Shown here in pieces: positions 8,388-17,265 of a stretch of 42,944 bases of DNA. Position 1 is the stretch's first letter; every line of letters starts with the position of its first letter. Source of the stretch: CAYLOP01 sp964385305 (GTDB lineage Bacteria > Chloroflexota > Anaerolineae > Anaerolineales > E44-bin32). The stretch is from assembly GCA_964385305.1 (NCBI GenBank), contig CAYLOP010000013.1:1-42944 (forward strand). Direction: 5' to 3'. The position numbers and the translations under genes are program-made. A model generated the notes under the pieces. It had not been told where the DNA came from. It was given only the letters and a program-made list of their open reading frames with translations, and ran no database searches.

Positions 8388-8401
8388 CCTTCTACGATAA
8401 G

Positions 8402-8437
8402 CCTACCTGTGCGATGAAGGCGACTTTTTCAGGTAGG
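8402..8437. repeat. 8-bp inverted repeat after the acyl-CoA dehydrogenase
   Basis: CCTACCTG (8402-8409) and CAGGTAGG (8430-8437) form perfect arms around a 20-nt spacer whose last five bases are T. It lies 14 bp after the stop codon. It may be a 3' end hairpin of the acyl-CoA dehydrogenase mRNA, but it lacks a T-tract after the stem. The rest of 8388-8600 shows nothing else. Confidence 0.4.
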
Positions 8438-8600
8438 TAGGGAAGGACGTGTGGGTTACGCAACCCGTACAACTGGTCGTAAGTTGTCGACTTGCCTGCT
8501 GTTGCGTTAGGCGAAATTAGCAGCCGCGACCTCGAGCAGGACTGGTATCGATCCAATGCATGGAAGTACGAACCCCCAGCATTGATCGGAGGCGATTGTA

Positions 8601-10568
8601 ATGCCAGAAGGAACTGCGCAGAATGCACCAGCCAAGCCTGACCCAAGAAATGCCACACTTGCCACCATGATGCTCGGTGGACTCGGGCTGGCCATTGTTG
8701 GTCAGTACCTCACACAACTGAGCCCACACAAAATCATCAACGGCACGGTGATCCTCATCGGCGTGACCTTTTTCCTCATCAGCATCGCCTCCACAAGCCG
8801 CAAACGCTTCCTGGATACGTGGTGGGACTATGCTGAAAGAGCGGCGAGGTGGTTGGGCGTCTTGCCTCTACAGTTCGTCCTGATTTGCTTAGGTCTGATC
8901 CTATCCCTTGCATCGCGCTCCGCCGCAGGTGACACGCTCATGTCACACTCGCCTTTGTATGGCCTCTTCTGGATGGGGGGCTGTGCGCTCGTGGTTCTAG
9001 GGTGCTGGCAGCGGATCACAAGACCCGAAAAAATATCTCGAGTCTGGGTCGAATGGACCATCGTGCTCCTACTGTTAGTCTTTAGCTTCGCCATTCGTTC
9101 TATCCACATCGCGACCGTACCTTTCACCGTCAGCGGCGATGAAGGATCCGTAGGGTTGATGGCATGGGAATTTGCATCTGGGACACGGGACAACATGCTC
9201 ATCATGGGCTGGTTCTCCTTCCCGGCGCCCCAATTCTGGTTGGCATCGATCACACAGCAAGTGGTGGGGCGTACAGTCGCTGCCATGCGCTTCCCCTCCG
9301 CCTTGGGTGGCACGCTTGCTGTACTTTCAGTCTATTGGGCTGTACGCAAGATGTTTGACCGTGAGATGGCCATCTTCAGCGCGCTCTTCCTGGCCGCATT
9401 TCATTTCCATGTACTCTTCAGTCGGGTCGCTCTGCCCAACATCTGGGATGGTTTCTTCCTGGCCCTGACGATAGGTGCATTGTGGGTTGCATGGCGGCAG
9501 AATCTTCGTTGGGCATTCCTGCTCACAGGTGCTGCCATCGGATTCGCCCAATTTTTCTATACCACCGCACACCTGCTTCCTATCTACGTTGCGTTTTGGC
9601 TGATCGCGCTTTTCTTCTGGTCCCGAGAAAGGGCACGCGCGCCTGGCTTCGTTTGTCTCACGCTCGTCGTGCTTGCATTGATATTGCCCCTGATGCTGTT
9701 TTACATCCAATACCCCAATGAACTGCTTGCGCCGATGAATCGCGTCTCCCTACTCAAAGCGGACTGGATCAGGCAAACCACCGCCTCTACCGGAAAAAGC
9801 CCGGTGATCATTTTCGGGGAGCAGTTTTGGAAAACCATTCAGGGCTTCACAGCTCGCCCGATTTTGGGGGTCTACAGCCCTGGTGCGCCAATGCTGCTTA
9901 CCATTCCAGCTACATTCTTCCTGGCTGGATGCTTCATCGCGATTCTGCGTATCAAGGATCCCCGCTACACCATCTTGATCATCGGTTTGCTGGGACCCGT
10001 CCTCGCGGGCACATTCAGCGTCGGCGCACCGAGCGCCCAACGACTTCTCTTCGCCACTCCGGTCATCGCCATCCTCGTGATGCTACCTATCCATGAGATT
10101 CGATCGCTCCTCATTAGAGCCTGGCCACAAAGCGCGCCGGTCCTCAGTATCCTGATCGTCGCGCTTGCGTTGGGCTTGGGGATTGGAGAAGTCCGCTTCT
10201 TCGTAAAAGCAACTTCGGAGGGACGATATTCAGATCAGAAAAGCCAACTGGCACGTGAAATCGGGGACTTCATCCTCTCCCAGGATCGCGAGGTTGAGGT
10301 GTACTTCTTTGGGAAGCCACAGATGGATTACCGTACCTTGCCCTGCCTTCCTTACATTGCTTCCAACGCCATCGGTTATGACATGCTGCTTCCTTTGGAA
10401 GCGGAGCAGAATCCCCCCATCAAGGATGAGCAGGGTCTATTCATCTTCGTTCCCGAACAGCTCGACGCGCTAAAAGCGGTCGAACAAAGCTACCCGAATG
10501 GAACCACTCATATAGAAACCGATGAGGAGGGTCAAATTGAGTTTTATGCGCGTATGCTGGGTCCGTGA
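8601..10568 (+). CDS. GT39-like polytopic membrane glycosyltransferase
   Basis: This 655-residue protein has about 12-13 hydrophobic segments and resembles the GT-C/GT39 (PMT/ArnT-like) family. That family moves sugars from lipid-linked donors to extracytoplasmic acceptors. The diagnostic acidic pair is in VSGDEGSVGLMAWEF (Asp180, Glu181), in the loop after a transmembrane helix, followed by the typical AMRFPSALGGTLAVLSVYWAVRKMFDREMA. Two to three extra helices precede this core (about residues 20-135). The C-terminal about 110 residues after position 545 are hydrophilic (REVEVYFFGKPQMDYR). GGAGG lies 8 nt before the ATG. The next gene, of similar type, follows after 57 bp, so the two probably act together. 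Substrate unknown. Confidence 0.82.
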   Translation: MPEGTAQNAPAKPDPRNATLATMMLGGLGLAIVGQYLTQLSPHKIINGTVILIGVTFFLISIASTSRKRFLDTWWDYAERAARWLGVLPLQFVLICLGLILSLASRSAAGDTLMSHSPLYGLFWMGGCALVVLGCWQRITRPEKISRVWVEWTIVLLLLVFSFAIRSIHIATVPFTVSGDEGSVGLMAWEFASGTRDNMLIMGWFSFPAPQFWLASITQQVVGRTVAAMRFPSALGGTLAVLSVYWAVRKMFDREMAIFSALFLAAFHFHVLFSRVALPNIWDGFFLALTIGALWVAWRQNLRWAFLLTGAAIGFAQFFYTTAHLLPIYVAFWLIALFFWSRERARAPGFVCLTLVVLALILPLMLFYIQYPNELLAPMNRVSLLKADWIRQTTASTGKSPVIIFGEQFWKTIQGFTARPILGVYSPGAPMLLTIPATFFLAGCFIAILRIKDPRYTILIIGLLGPVLAGTFSVGAPSAQRLLFATPVIAILVMLPIHEIRSLLIRAWPQSAPVLSILIVALALGLGIGEVRFFVKATSEGRYSDQKSQLAREIGDFILSQDREVEVYFFGKPQMDYRTLPCLPYIASNAIGYDMLLPLEAEQNPPIKDEQGLFIFVPEQLDALKAVEQSYPNGTTHIETDEEGQIEFYARMLGP

Positions 10569-10625
10569 GCTACAGGAGGGGTGAGGTCTCACGGACAGTT
10601 TACGGATTACCAAATGTGATGAGAT

Positions 10626-13103
10626 ATGACGAACCTAGCGTGGATTATTCTTGGTATCTCGAGCGCCATCCTTCTTGATCTGCTGATTCTATGGCTCTTA
10701 CATAGGCGCAGAGGTCGACAGCGGACGAGCAGACCGGAGGACATGAAGCCGCATGCCACACAGGTTGAGATCTCCTTTGAACTCGCTGAGGACCAAGGGA
10801 TCGACATCAATGTCCGAGCTTACCAAGCCGCAGACGAGATCCCCAAACTCCGTCCCTCACAAGCTCAGATCAGGATTGATCCTAGCCTGGATCAGCTACC
10901 AGAGAGCATCATCCTCGAACCACAACCGGCTCCATCCCCCTCCCACAAGGTCATTACTCACTCGACATGGGTCGAATGCGCACATGACGCATATCCCATC
11001 CTACTCCTAAACCGGCTTCGCGCATTCATTACGCGCGCGCTCGATTCGAGACTGATGCGCGCGCTTCAAACCCTCGTCCTAAAAATCCCTAACAAGCTGC
11101 CGTCGCTCGAGGTGTCCCTTTTTGTGCTTTCGCTCATGATCTATGCCCTCACTCGCCTGGTTCAGCTTGAGGAGTTCCCAATCTATTTCTTCACAGATGA
11201 AGCCGTGCAGACGGTCTTGGCTGCAGACTTCCTGCGCGATAATTTTCATGACTACCAGGGTCATCTTTTCCCCACCTTCTTCCAAAACAATTCACTCTAT
11301 AACTTATGCTTATCTGTCTACATACAACTTCTGCCCTACGCCCTCTTCGGTAAATCAGTTTTTGTCACCCGCGCCGTATCCGTGTTGATCACAATCACCG
11401 CGGTCGCTGCGCTAGGATTGATTTTGAAAGAAATCTTTCACATACGCATCTGGTGGTCTGGAACGTTGCTCCTCTCCATAACACCTGCCTGGTTCCTACA
11501 CTCTCGGACCGCGTTTGAGACGATACTCTTTGCGTCCATGTACACATGGTTCCTCTACTTCTATCTTCGTTATCGCCGTGGGGCTGTGAAATTCGCTTTC
11601 CCCGCACTTCTATTCGCTGGTGCTGCGTTCTATAGCTACAGCGGTGGCCAGATGGTAATCGCAGCAACATGCATCCTGCTCATCTTCTCCGATATAATTT
11701 TCCACCTCAAGCATTGGCGCATGATACGCTATGGCATCCCGCTTGTTTTGCTTCTCGCGCTGCCTTACATCCGATTTCGAATCCAGTATCCCGAAGCGAC
11801 CTACTTTCACCTTCGAATGCTCGATACCTACTGGCTTCACAACATCTCCATACTTGAAAAGTTAGCGACCTTCTTTCAACATTACTTGCGTGGATTGAAT
11901 CCTTACTATTGGTACATTCCAAACGAAATCGACCTGCAGCGCCACCTTATGAAGGGCTATGGGCATATCCTCGCCGTCACACTTCCATTCGCCTTGTTGG
12001 GCTTGGTGTCTATACTGCGCTCACTCCGCTCTAGCGCCAATCGCGCGCTGCTCATCACCCTCCTGGCAGCGCCCTTAGGGGGCGCGCTCATCCATGTCGG
12101 CATCACGCGTGTAATCATCTTTGTGATCCCCACAGCGCTTATCACGGCGCTTGGCCTCTCCATCTTTGTCGAATGGCTCGTTCAACGCATCCCGGAAAAG
12201 GTCGTTTCTATTTCGATCTTTGCTCTGCTGGGTACCGTAAATATCCTGATGTGCCGCGACGCCTTGGTGAATGGACCTACCTGGTACCACAATTATGGCC
12301 TCGGTGGGATGCAATACGGTGCACGCCAGGTTTATCCTGCCGCCAATGCCTTACTCGAGCGAGAGCCGGAAAGCCGTGTCTTCGTCACGCCGACCTGGGC
12401 CAACGGTGCCCACATCCTCAAACGTTTTTTTGTCTCAGATGATGTGGATATTATTATGGGCAACGCTGACTCCTTCTACGATAAAAAGCTCGACTTAGAC
12501 GAGAATACGTATTTTGTGCTCACACAAGATGAGGTTGAGCAGGCTTTGGAATCAGAAAGAGTTACCAACGTCCGCACCACGCAGACGATCCCCTGTCCCG
12601 ATGGAACCACGTGCTTCTACTTCATCCGCATGCAATACTCTCCGGACGCCGAGAAATATTTTGCCCAAGAAGAAAGAGCACGCTTCGTCCCGGTAGACGA
12701 GGAGATCACACTCGACGGCCAAACCACGCGTGTCATTCACCCTCGCTTCGACATGGGTGAGCTTGAGCGCCTCTTCGACCGTGACCCATTCACGCTTGTG
12801 CGAACCGATCGTATCAACCCCGCGCACATAACTTTGATTTTTAAAACCCCTCGCAAGTTAACCGGGTTAAGCCTTACGACCGGGACCATGGATCTCTCGC
12901 TGGTCGTGAAGCTTTTCGAAACGGGAACCCAATCTACAAGGACATACCATAAAATCTATTCAAACCTGCCACCCGACCCAACCGTTTATCTCACTTTCGG
13001 TCGGGGAATAGAAAGCGTACGACGCTTAGAAATCGAGATCACCGGCTTCAACCTCAACGACTCAGAGAGACTTCACCTGCGTGATCTAGCCTTAGAAGAA
13101 TGA
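10626..13103 (+). CDS. GT39-like membrane glycosyltransferase with N-terminal anchor and C-terminal carbohydrate-binding-like domain
   Basis: This is an 825-residue protein. One N-terminal helix (about 4-25) is followed by a hydrophilic region of about 130 residues. A multi-helix core starting about residue 160 carries the GT39 acidic motif FFTDEAVQTVLAADFL (Asp191, Glu192) and FVTRAVSVLITITAVAALGLI. After the last helix (about 545) comes a hydrophilic tail. Its last about 120 residues contain LERLFDRDPFTLVRTDRINP and LTGLSLTTG, which resemble discoidin/NPCBM-like galactose-binding folds. The ATG at 10626 has only a weak purine tract (GATGAG). It sits 57 bp after the preceding glycosyltransferase on the same strand. 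Family placement is good; acceptor and donor are unknown. Confidence 0.78.
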   Translation: MTNLAWIILGISSAILLDLLILWLLHRRRGRQRTSRPEDMKPHATQVEISFELAEDQGIDINVRAYQAADEIPKLRPSQAQIRIDPSLDQLPESIILEPQPAPSPSHKVITHSTWVECAHDAYPILLLNRLRAFITRALDSRLMRALQTLVLKIPNKLPSLEVSLFVLSLMIYALTRLVQLEEFPIYFFTDEAVQTVLAADFLRDNFHDYQGHLFPTFFQNNSLYNLCLSVYIQLLPYALFGKSVFVTRAVSVLITITAVAALGLILKEIFHIRIWWSGTLLLSITPAWFLHSRTAFETILFASMYTWFLYFYLRYRRGAVKFAFPALLFAGAAFYSYSGGQMVIAATCILLIFSDIIFHLKHWRMIRYGIPLVLLLALPYIRFRIQYPEATYFHLRMLDTYWLHNISILEKLATFFQHYLRGLNPYYWYIPNEIDLQRHLMKGYGHILAVTLPFALLGLVSILRSLRSSANRALLITLLAAPLGGALIHVGITRVIIFVIPTALITALGLSIFVEWLVQRIPEKVVSISIFALLGTVNILMCRDALVNGPTWYHNYGLGGMQYGARQVYPAANALLEREPESRVFVTPTWANGAHILKRFFVSDDVDIIMGNADSFYDKKLDLDENTYFVLTQDEVEQALESERVTNVRTTQTIPCPDGTTCFYFIRMQYSPDAEKYFAQEERARFVPVDEEITLDGQTTRVIHPRFDMGELERLFDRDPFTLVRTDRINPAHITLIFKTPRKLTGLSLTTGTMDLSLVVKLFETGTQSTRTYHKIYSNLPPDPTVYLTFGRGIESVRRLEIEITGFNLNDSERLHLRDLALEE

Positions 13104-13172
13104 GAGGAGTGGCATTCCAGCCAGGCATCGGGAAACCTTTGGGCGAGAGGTTGCACCCTACACCAGAAGACT

Positions 13173-13436
13173 TTACGCAGCGATAGCCATGCCAGCTTCA
13201 GGTTGACCTTGGCAAACCATACGCTCGAGAGTCAGCGCCGAATGTGCTCGCAAGACTTCACCCAGACGACCTTCTCGGCAACGCGGTTCGACCCCATATT
13301 TTCCTATGAAGCGGTCAAACAAAGGACTTCGGATTTTGATCCCGAGATATAATGGCATCAGTTCAAGCGGCTCGATGTCCACAAGGTGAGCATGAAAATT
13401 AAGATTGAGAACAAGATCAAACAACAGCCCTGACAT
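13173..13436 (-). CDS. Possible small hypothetical protein (weak)
   Basis: An 87-codon minus-strand frame lies in the otherwise empty 13104-13448 gap. It starts at ATG 13434-13436 with AAGGGA about 9 nt upstream; a GTG 13 codons earlier is also possible. Its codon choice looks normal and it reads MSGLLFDLVLNLNFHAHLVD at the start, but I recognise no family. It overlaps the likely plus-strand promoter of the next operon and would be transcribed against it. It may equally be a chance frame or the remnant of an old gene. Confidence 0.25.
   Translation of the reverse strand: MSGLLFDLVLNLNFHAHLVDIEPLELMPLYLGIKIRSPLFDRFIGKYGVEPRCREGRLGEVLRAHSALTLERMVCQGQPEAGMAIAA
13348..13353 (+). promoter_or_regulatory. 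Candidate -10 box for the MDR/carboxylase/mutase operon
   Basis: TATAAT at 13348-13353 on the plus strand would give a start near 13360 and a leader of about 89 nt before the TTG start at 13449. No clear -35 box is present. The region 13104-13347 shows no other feature. Confidence 0.4.
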
Positions 13437-13448
13437 GGAGGATTTCCC

Positions 13449-14480
13449 TTGAAAGCCATACTGCTTCACGAACACGGTGGACCCGAAGTTCTTTCATATG
13501 AGGATTTTCCCGAGCCCGAGCCCGGACCAGGGCAGGTTCAAGTACGCTTGCATGCCGCTGCGCTTAACCGCCTTGATCTTTGGGTGCGAGAAGGCTGGCC
13601 TGGCTTAAAACTCGACTACCCTCACATCCCTGGGGCGGATGGCGCGGGCGTGGTGTCGGCGCTGGGTGCAGACGTCTCCGAGTTTGAGATCGGGGATCGA
13701 GTTGTGATCAACAGCAACCTCAGCTGCGGAAGGTGCTCCTTCTGCCTAGCGGGTAAGGATAATATGTGCAACACGTGGCACCTTCTAGGTGAGACCATTC
13801 GCGGCACGTATGCGGAGTACGTCGTCGTGCCGGCGGTGAATCTGCTTCGTCTGCCTATCAATATGGAATTTGCGCCTGCAGCTGCTGCTGGATTGGTATT
13901 TCATACTGCTTGGCATTCCCTTATCACACGAGGGCATCTGAAAGCTGGCGAGCGTGTACTCATTATCGGTGCCTCAGGTGGTGTAAACACGGCCTGCATT
14001 CAGATCGCCAAAATGGCCGGTGCGCGGGTCTATGTCGTCGGTTCCGCACCCGAGAAACTGGCCCTCGCAGAATCCCTTGGGGCTGACGTGCTCATCGACC
14101 GTTCAACCGAGGAAAATTGGGCAAAAGCCGTGTACAAGGCAAACGGGCAGAAGGGCATAGATGTCGTCGTAGATAATGTCGGAGCCGGAACGATGCCCCT
14201 CAGCATGCGGGCGGTAACAAAAGGCGGCAGAATCCTCACTGTAGGAAACACCGGTGGTGCAAAATTCGAGATCGACAACCGTTTCATCTTTGGGAAACAC
14301 TTGTCCATACTCGGATCCACCATGGGGACACATCAGGATTTTGCTACAGTTATGGGTTTGATCTTTGAGGGGCGGCTGAATCCTGTAGTTGATGTACAAT
14401 ACCCTCTCCAAGACGCCGCTAAAGCACAGGAACGACTCGCCCAAGGTCTCCAGAAGGGTAAAATAACACTTGCCATTTAA
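13449..14480 (+). CDS. Zinc-containing MDR family dehydrogenase/quinone-oxidoreductase-like protein
   Basis: This 343-residue medium-chain dehydrogenase/reductase has an N-terminal GroES-like half with AAALNRLDLWVREGWPG and GADGAGVVSALG. It has a structural zinc lobe with four cysteines at 93, 96, 99 and 107 (CGRCSFC...NMC). The nucleotide-binding GERVLIIGASGGVNTACIQIAK is near residue 170. The catalytic zinc cysteine of alcohol dehydrogenases is replaced (Asn40), so it probably reduces enones, quinones or acyl intermediates with NAD(P)H rather than acting as a classical alcohol dehydrogenase. It starts with TTG, preceded by GGAGG 7 nt upstream. It heads the acyl-CoA block, and its stop overlaps the next start by 11 bp. 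Confidence 0.85.
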   Translation: MKAILLHEHGGPEVLSYEDFPEPEPGPGQVQVRLHAAALNRLDLWVREGWPGLKLDYPHIPGADGAGVVSALGADVSEFEIGDRVVINSNLSCGRCSFCLAGKDNMCNTWHLLGETIRGTYAEYVVVPAVNLLRLPINMEFAPAAAAGLVFHTAWHSLITRGHLKAGERVLIIGASGGVNTACIQIAKMAGARVYVVGSAPEKLALAESLGADVLIDRSTEENWAKAVYKANGQKGIDVVVDNVGAGTMPLSMRAVTKGGRILTVGNTGGAKFEIDNRFIFGKHLSILGSTMGTHQDFATVMGLIFEGRLNPVVDVQYPLQDAAKAQERLAQGLQKGKITLAI

Positions 14481-14874
14481 AAGACCACCCATCCTCGTAA
14501 CTGTCCTTGGGCTTGGAGTGTTAACCTTTTCAACCATCCAATGGATGGGATTGGCGGCTGGCTTGAGATTGCCGGAGCTTCCTCTTGTGATCCCTCGTTG
14601 GTATTTGTGGTTGAAGAACGCGTTGTGGGGCCTGGGCAGCTTGATCGCCGCAATCGCTCTCTTTTTGGGTCAGACTTGGGCTCCGCGTCTCACACGCTGG
14701 CTCGCGGGGGCGTTGATCGGCTGGTACTGGTTCGATCGTCTCCTTATCGTCCGATCCGAGTTCGCCCAGTACACATGGCCTCTGGCGATCGCCACCACGG
14801 TTTCGGTCGCAACTTGCCTTTTATGGATCTTATCTCGACGATCTGTACGTGGCTTCTTTCGGGAGAAAACCTAA
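14470..14874 (+). CDS. Four-helix membrane protein in the carboxylase operon
   Basis: This 134-residue, strongly hydrophobic protein has about four transmembrane segments, near residues 8-28, 43-67, 75-90 and 101-123, rich in Trp and Leu. It ends in a basic tail (SRRSVRGFFREK). The start is TTG (14470-14472), inside the last codons of the MDR gene, with AGAAGGG upstream. The stop TAA shares one base with the ATG of the carboxyltransferase gene (TAATG). The tight overlaps on both sides support a real, coupled gene. I do not recognise a family. Roles such as an anchor or small-molecule carrier are only guesses. Confidence 0.65.
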   Translation: MPFKRPPILVTVLGLGVLTFSTIQWMGLAAGLRLPELPLVIPRWYLWLKNALWGLGSLIAAIALFLGQTWAPRLTRWLAGALIGWYWFDRLLIVRSEFAQYTWPLAIATTVSVATCLLWILSRRSVRGFFREKT

Positions 14875-16424
14875 TGAGTCATTCTTCAAAAATGGAAGAA
14901 CTTCGTAGGAAGCGTGAGGAAGCCCAATTGGGCGGCGGCCCTGAGCGTATCGAAGCCCAGCATAAACGCGGCCGCCTTACAGCTCGTGAACGGCTCGAAA
15001 TTCTATTGGATAAAGGCTCCTTCCGCGAGACCGACATGTTCGTGACACATCGTACACACGACTTCGGTCTTGATCTCCATAAAGTGCTATCCGATAGTGT
15101 TGTCACGGGCTGGGGGACAGTTGAGGGGCGATTGGTATATGTTTTTTCGCAAGACTTTACAGTTTTCGGTGGAAGCTTGGGAGAAGTTCATGCCGAAAAG
15201 ATATGCAAAGTCATGGATTTGGCGCTTAAGAATGGGGCTCCCTTGATCGGACTAAACGATTCAGGCGGGGCGCGCATCCAGGAGGGTGTGGTCTCTCTTG
15301 GCGCCTATGCCGACATCTTCCTGCGAAACACACTCGCCTCCGGCGTCATCCCACAGATCAGCGCCATTATGGGCCCGTGTGCCGGTGGGGCAGTGTACTC
15401 CCCAGCGATGACTGACTTTATATTTATGGTGCGCAACTCCTCGTACATGTTCATCACAGGTCCTGATGTGGTTAAAACCGTCACCCACGAGGAAGTGAGT
15501 TTTGAGAATCTCGGCGGCGCTGAGGTCCACGCCACCTCTTCCGGTGTATGTCATTATCTGGCCGAGAGTGAAGCCGATTGCCTGTACATGATCCGGGTAA
15601 TGCTCTCGTACCTGCCCCAGAACAACATGGAAGATCCCCCCTTCGTCCCTAACAGCGACGACAGATTACGCACAGAAGAAGCCCTCGACCATATCGTGCC
15701 TGAGGATCCGAGTAAGCCATACGAGATGCGCGAAGTCATTCGCATGGTCGTCGACGATGGTGTGTTCTTCGAGATCCACGAAAATTACGCTCAAAACATC
15801 GTCGTTGGCTTTGCACGCCTTGGCGGTCATAGTGTGGGGATCGTGGCGAATCAACCCGATGTCCTCGCCGGCGTGCTTGATATCGATTCGTCCACAAAAG
15901 CTGCTCGCTTTGTGCGTTTTTGTGACGCCTTCAACGTGCCGATCATCACATTCGTTGATGTGCCCGGTTTCCTACCCGGCACGAGTCAGGAACATGGCGG
16001 CATCATTCGCCATGGCGCCAAACTTCTCTACGCGTTTTGTGAGGCCACCGTCCCCAAGATCACAGTCATCACACGCAAAGCCTATGGCGGGGCATACGAC
16101 GTCATGTCATCCAAACATATCCGTGGCGACTTGAACTTCGCATGGCCTAGCGCCGAGTTGGCCGTCATGGGACCCGAAGGTGCCGTGAGCATCATCTTCC
16201 GCAAGCAAATCGCGGAAGCAGATGATCCGGAGAGTCGGAAAGCCGAGCTTGTGAAAGAATACCGAGAGAAATTTGCACATCCATACATTGCAGTATCGCG
16301 GGGATACATCGATGATGTGATCGAGCCTCGTTACACACGGCCGCGATTGATCAATGGGCTTGAAATGCTTTCCAATAAACGCGATGCGAATCCAGCGAAG
16401 AAACATGGAAACATCCCACTCTGA
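14874..16424 (+). CDS. pccB: Acyl-CoA (propionyl-CoA) carboxylase, carboxyltransferase beta subunit
   Basis: This subunit transfers the carboxyl group from carboxybiotin to propionyl-CoA, giving methylmalonyl-CoA. The 516 residues match the standard PccB length. The start was placed at ATG 14874 (MSHSSKMEELRRKREEAQLG) because an upstream in-frame extension runs through the previous gene and has no family similarity. Key blocks are RLTARERLEILLDKGSF, LNDSGGARIQEGV, and the oxyanion/biotin site GPCAGGAVYSPAMTDFIFMV. Later blocks are VPGFLPGTSQEHGGIIRHGAK and ITRKAYGGAYDVMSSKHI. Asp in AYDVM is, as far as I recall, the residue that favours propionyl- over acetyl-CoA. Biotin carboxylase and carrier genes follow in the same operon. 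Confidence 0.94.
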   Translation: MSHSSKMEELRRKREEAQLGGGPERIEAQHKRGRLTARERLEILLDKGSFRETDMFVTHRTHDFGLDLHKVLSDSVVTGWGTVEGRLVYVFSQDFTVFGGSLGEVHAEKICKVMDLALKNGAPLIGLNDSGGARIQEGVVSLGAYADIFLRNTLASGVIPQISAIMGPCAGGAVYSPAMTDFIFMVRNSSYMFITGPDVVKTVTHEEVSFENLGGAEVHATSSGVCHYLAESEADCLYMIRVMLSYLPQNNMEDPPFVPNSDDRLRTEEALDHIVPEDPSKPYEMREVIRMVVDDGVFFEIHENYAQNIVVGFARLGGHSVGIVANQPDVLAGVLDIDSSTKAARFVRFCDAFNVPIITFVDVPGFLPGTSQEHGGIIRHGAKLLYAFCEATVPKITVITRKAYGGAYDVMSSKHIRGDLNFAWPSAELAVMGPEGAVSIIFRKQIAEADDPESRKAELVKEYREKFAHPYIAVSRGYIDDVIEPRYTRPRLINGLEMLSNKRDANPAKKHGNIPL

Positions 16425-17247
16425 TCGGGCAAGGCATAAGGGCGCTCTTGATCTCGAGCAACCATCCCTCGAACCATCCACGACCGGCAGACTTCAATTT
16501 GCCGGGCATGCTCTCTACTGTGAAAAGTATGGTCCCGAGGGTGGAAAAACTGTCGCGCTATTGCACCATGGTCTTGGATCAACACGCTCCTGGCAACACC
16601 AAGTGCCTGCATTTTTGGAATGCAACTGGCAGGTCGTTTTCTTTGATCTCTGGGGCTATAGCTGCTCGGATACTCAAGATTCGTTTGCCCCAGAATTTCT
16701 TCACCAAGATGCACAGGAAACTATCATGCTGCTAGATGCATTGGGGGTGGGAAACATCTCGCTAATTGGATATAGCGACGGCGGCACAATCGCGATCATG
16801 CTTGCCGCTGAATATCCTGAGAGAATCGACAGCTTGGTCACCGTTGCCGCATATATCTATTACGAGCCGGTGATGGCTTTGGCGCTGCAGGGCGTTCTCG
16901 CCTCTGCCCAATCGCCACCACTCCAGACCGCCTTGCAGCGCGAGCACGGGGCGCGTGCAGAGGCCTTAGTGAAGGCTTGGATTGGGCATTGGCTGCATGC
17001 CGACACGGCTGCGCTCACGGTAGTTGATGAACTACCCAAAATCAAATGTCCGGTGCTTGTCATCCAGAGTGAACTTGACGAGCAAACCACACCGCAGCAC
17101 GCAAAGGACATCGCAGACGGTATGCAGGATGGTCATCTGTGGCTCATCCCGGGAGTCCACCACATGCCGCCACATGAGCTTCCGGAGAATTTCAACCGTA
17201 TGGTACTCGGGATGCTCGAGGAGCACACATTTCCTGCAGGCGGATAA
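16405..17247 (+). CDS. Alpha/beta hydrolase fold protein
   Basis: This 280-residue alpha/beta hydrolase has its oxyanion region at HHGLGSTRSWQHQVP, the nucleophile elbow GYSDGG (Ser124), an acid at Asp225 in SELDEQTTP, and His252/His253 in PGVHHMPPHE. The triad is therefore complete. The start ATG 16405-16407 lies 20 bp inside the pccB 3' end; the protein before residue 30 is poorly conserved-looking, and a longer upstream extension is unlikely. The biotin carboxylase gene follows after 18 bp. Being wedged between two carboxylase subunit genes suggests a CoA-thioester or related ester hydrolase in this pathway, but the fold also covers many other activities. Confidence 0.85.
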   Translation: METSHSDRARHKGALDLEQPSLEPSTTGRLQFAGHALYCEKYGPEGGKTVALLHHGLGSTRSWQHQVPAFLECNWQVVFFDLWGYSCSDTQDSFAPEFLHQDAQETIMLLDALGVGNISLIGYSDGGTIAIMLAAEYPERIDSLVTVAAYIYYEPVMALALQGVLASAQSPPLQTALQREHGARAEALVKAWIGHWLHADTAALTVVDELPKIKCPVLVIQSELDEQTTPQHAKDIADGMQDGHLWLIPGVHHMPPHELPENFNRMVLGMLEEHTFPAGG

Positions 17248-17265
17248 GCACGAGAGAGGGCATGG

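Noticed and set aside
14541..14873. In-frame N-terminal extension of the carboxyltransferase
   Set aside because: It runs through the coupled membrane-protein gene and has no family similarity; the true start at 14874 has its own upstream GGAGA and typical N-terminus.
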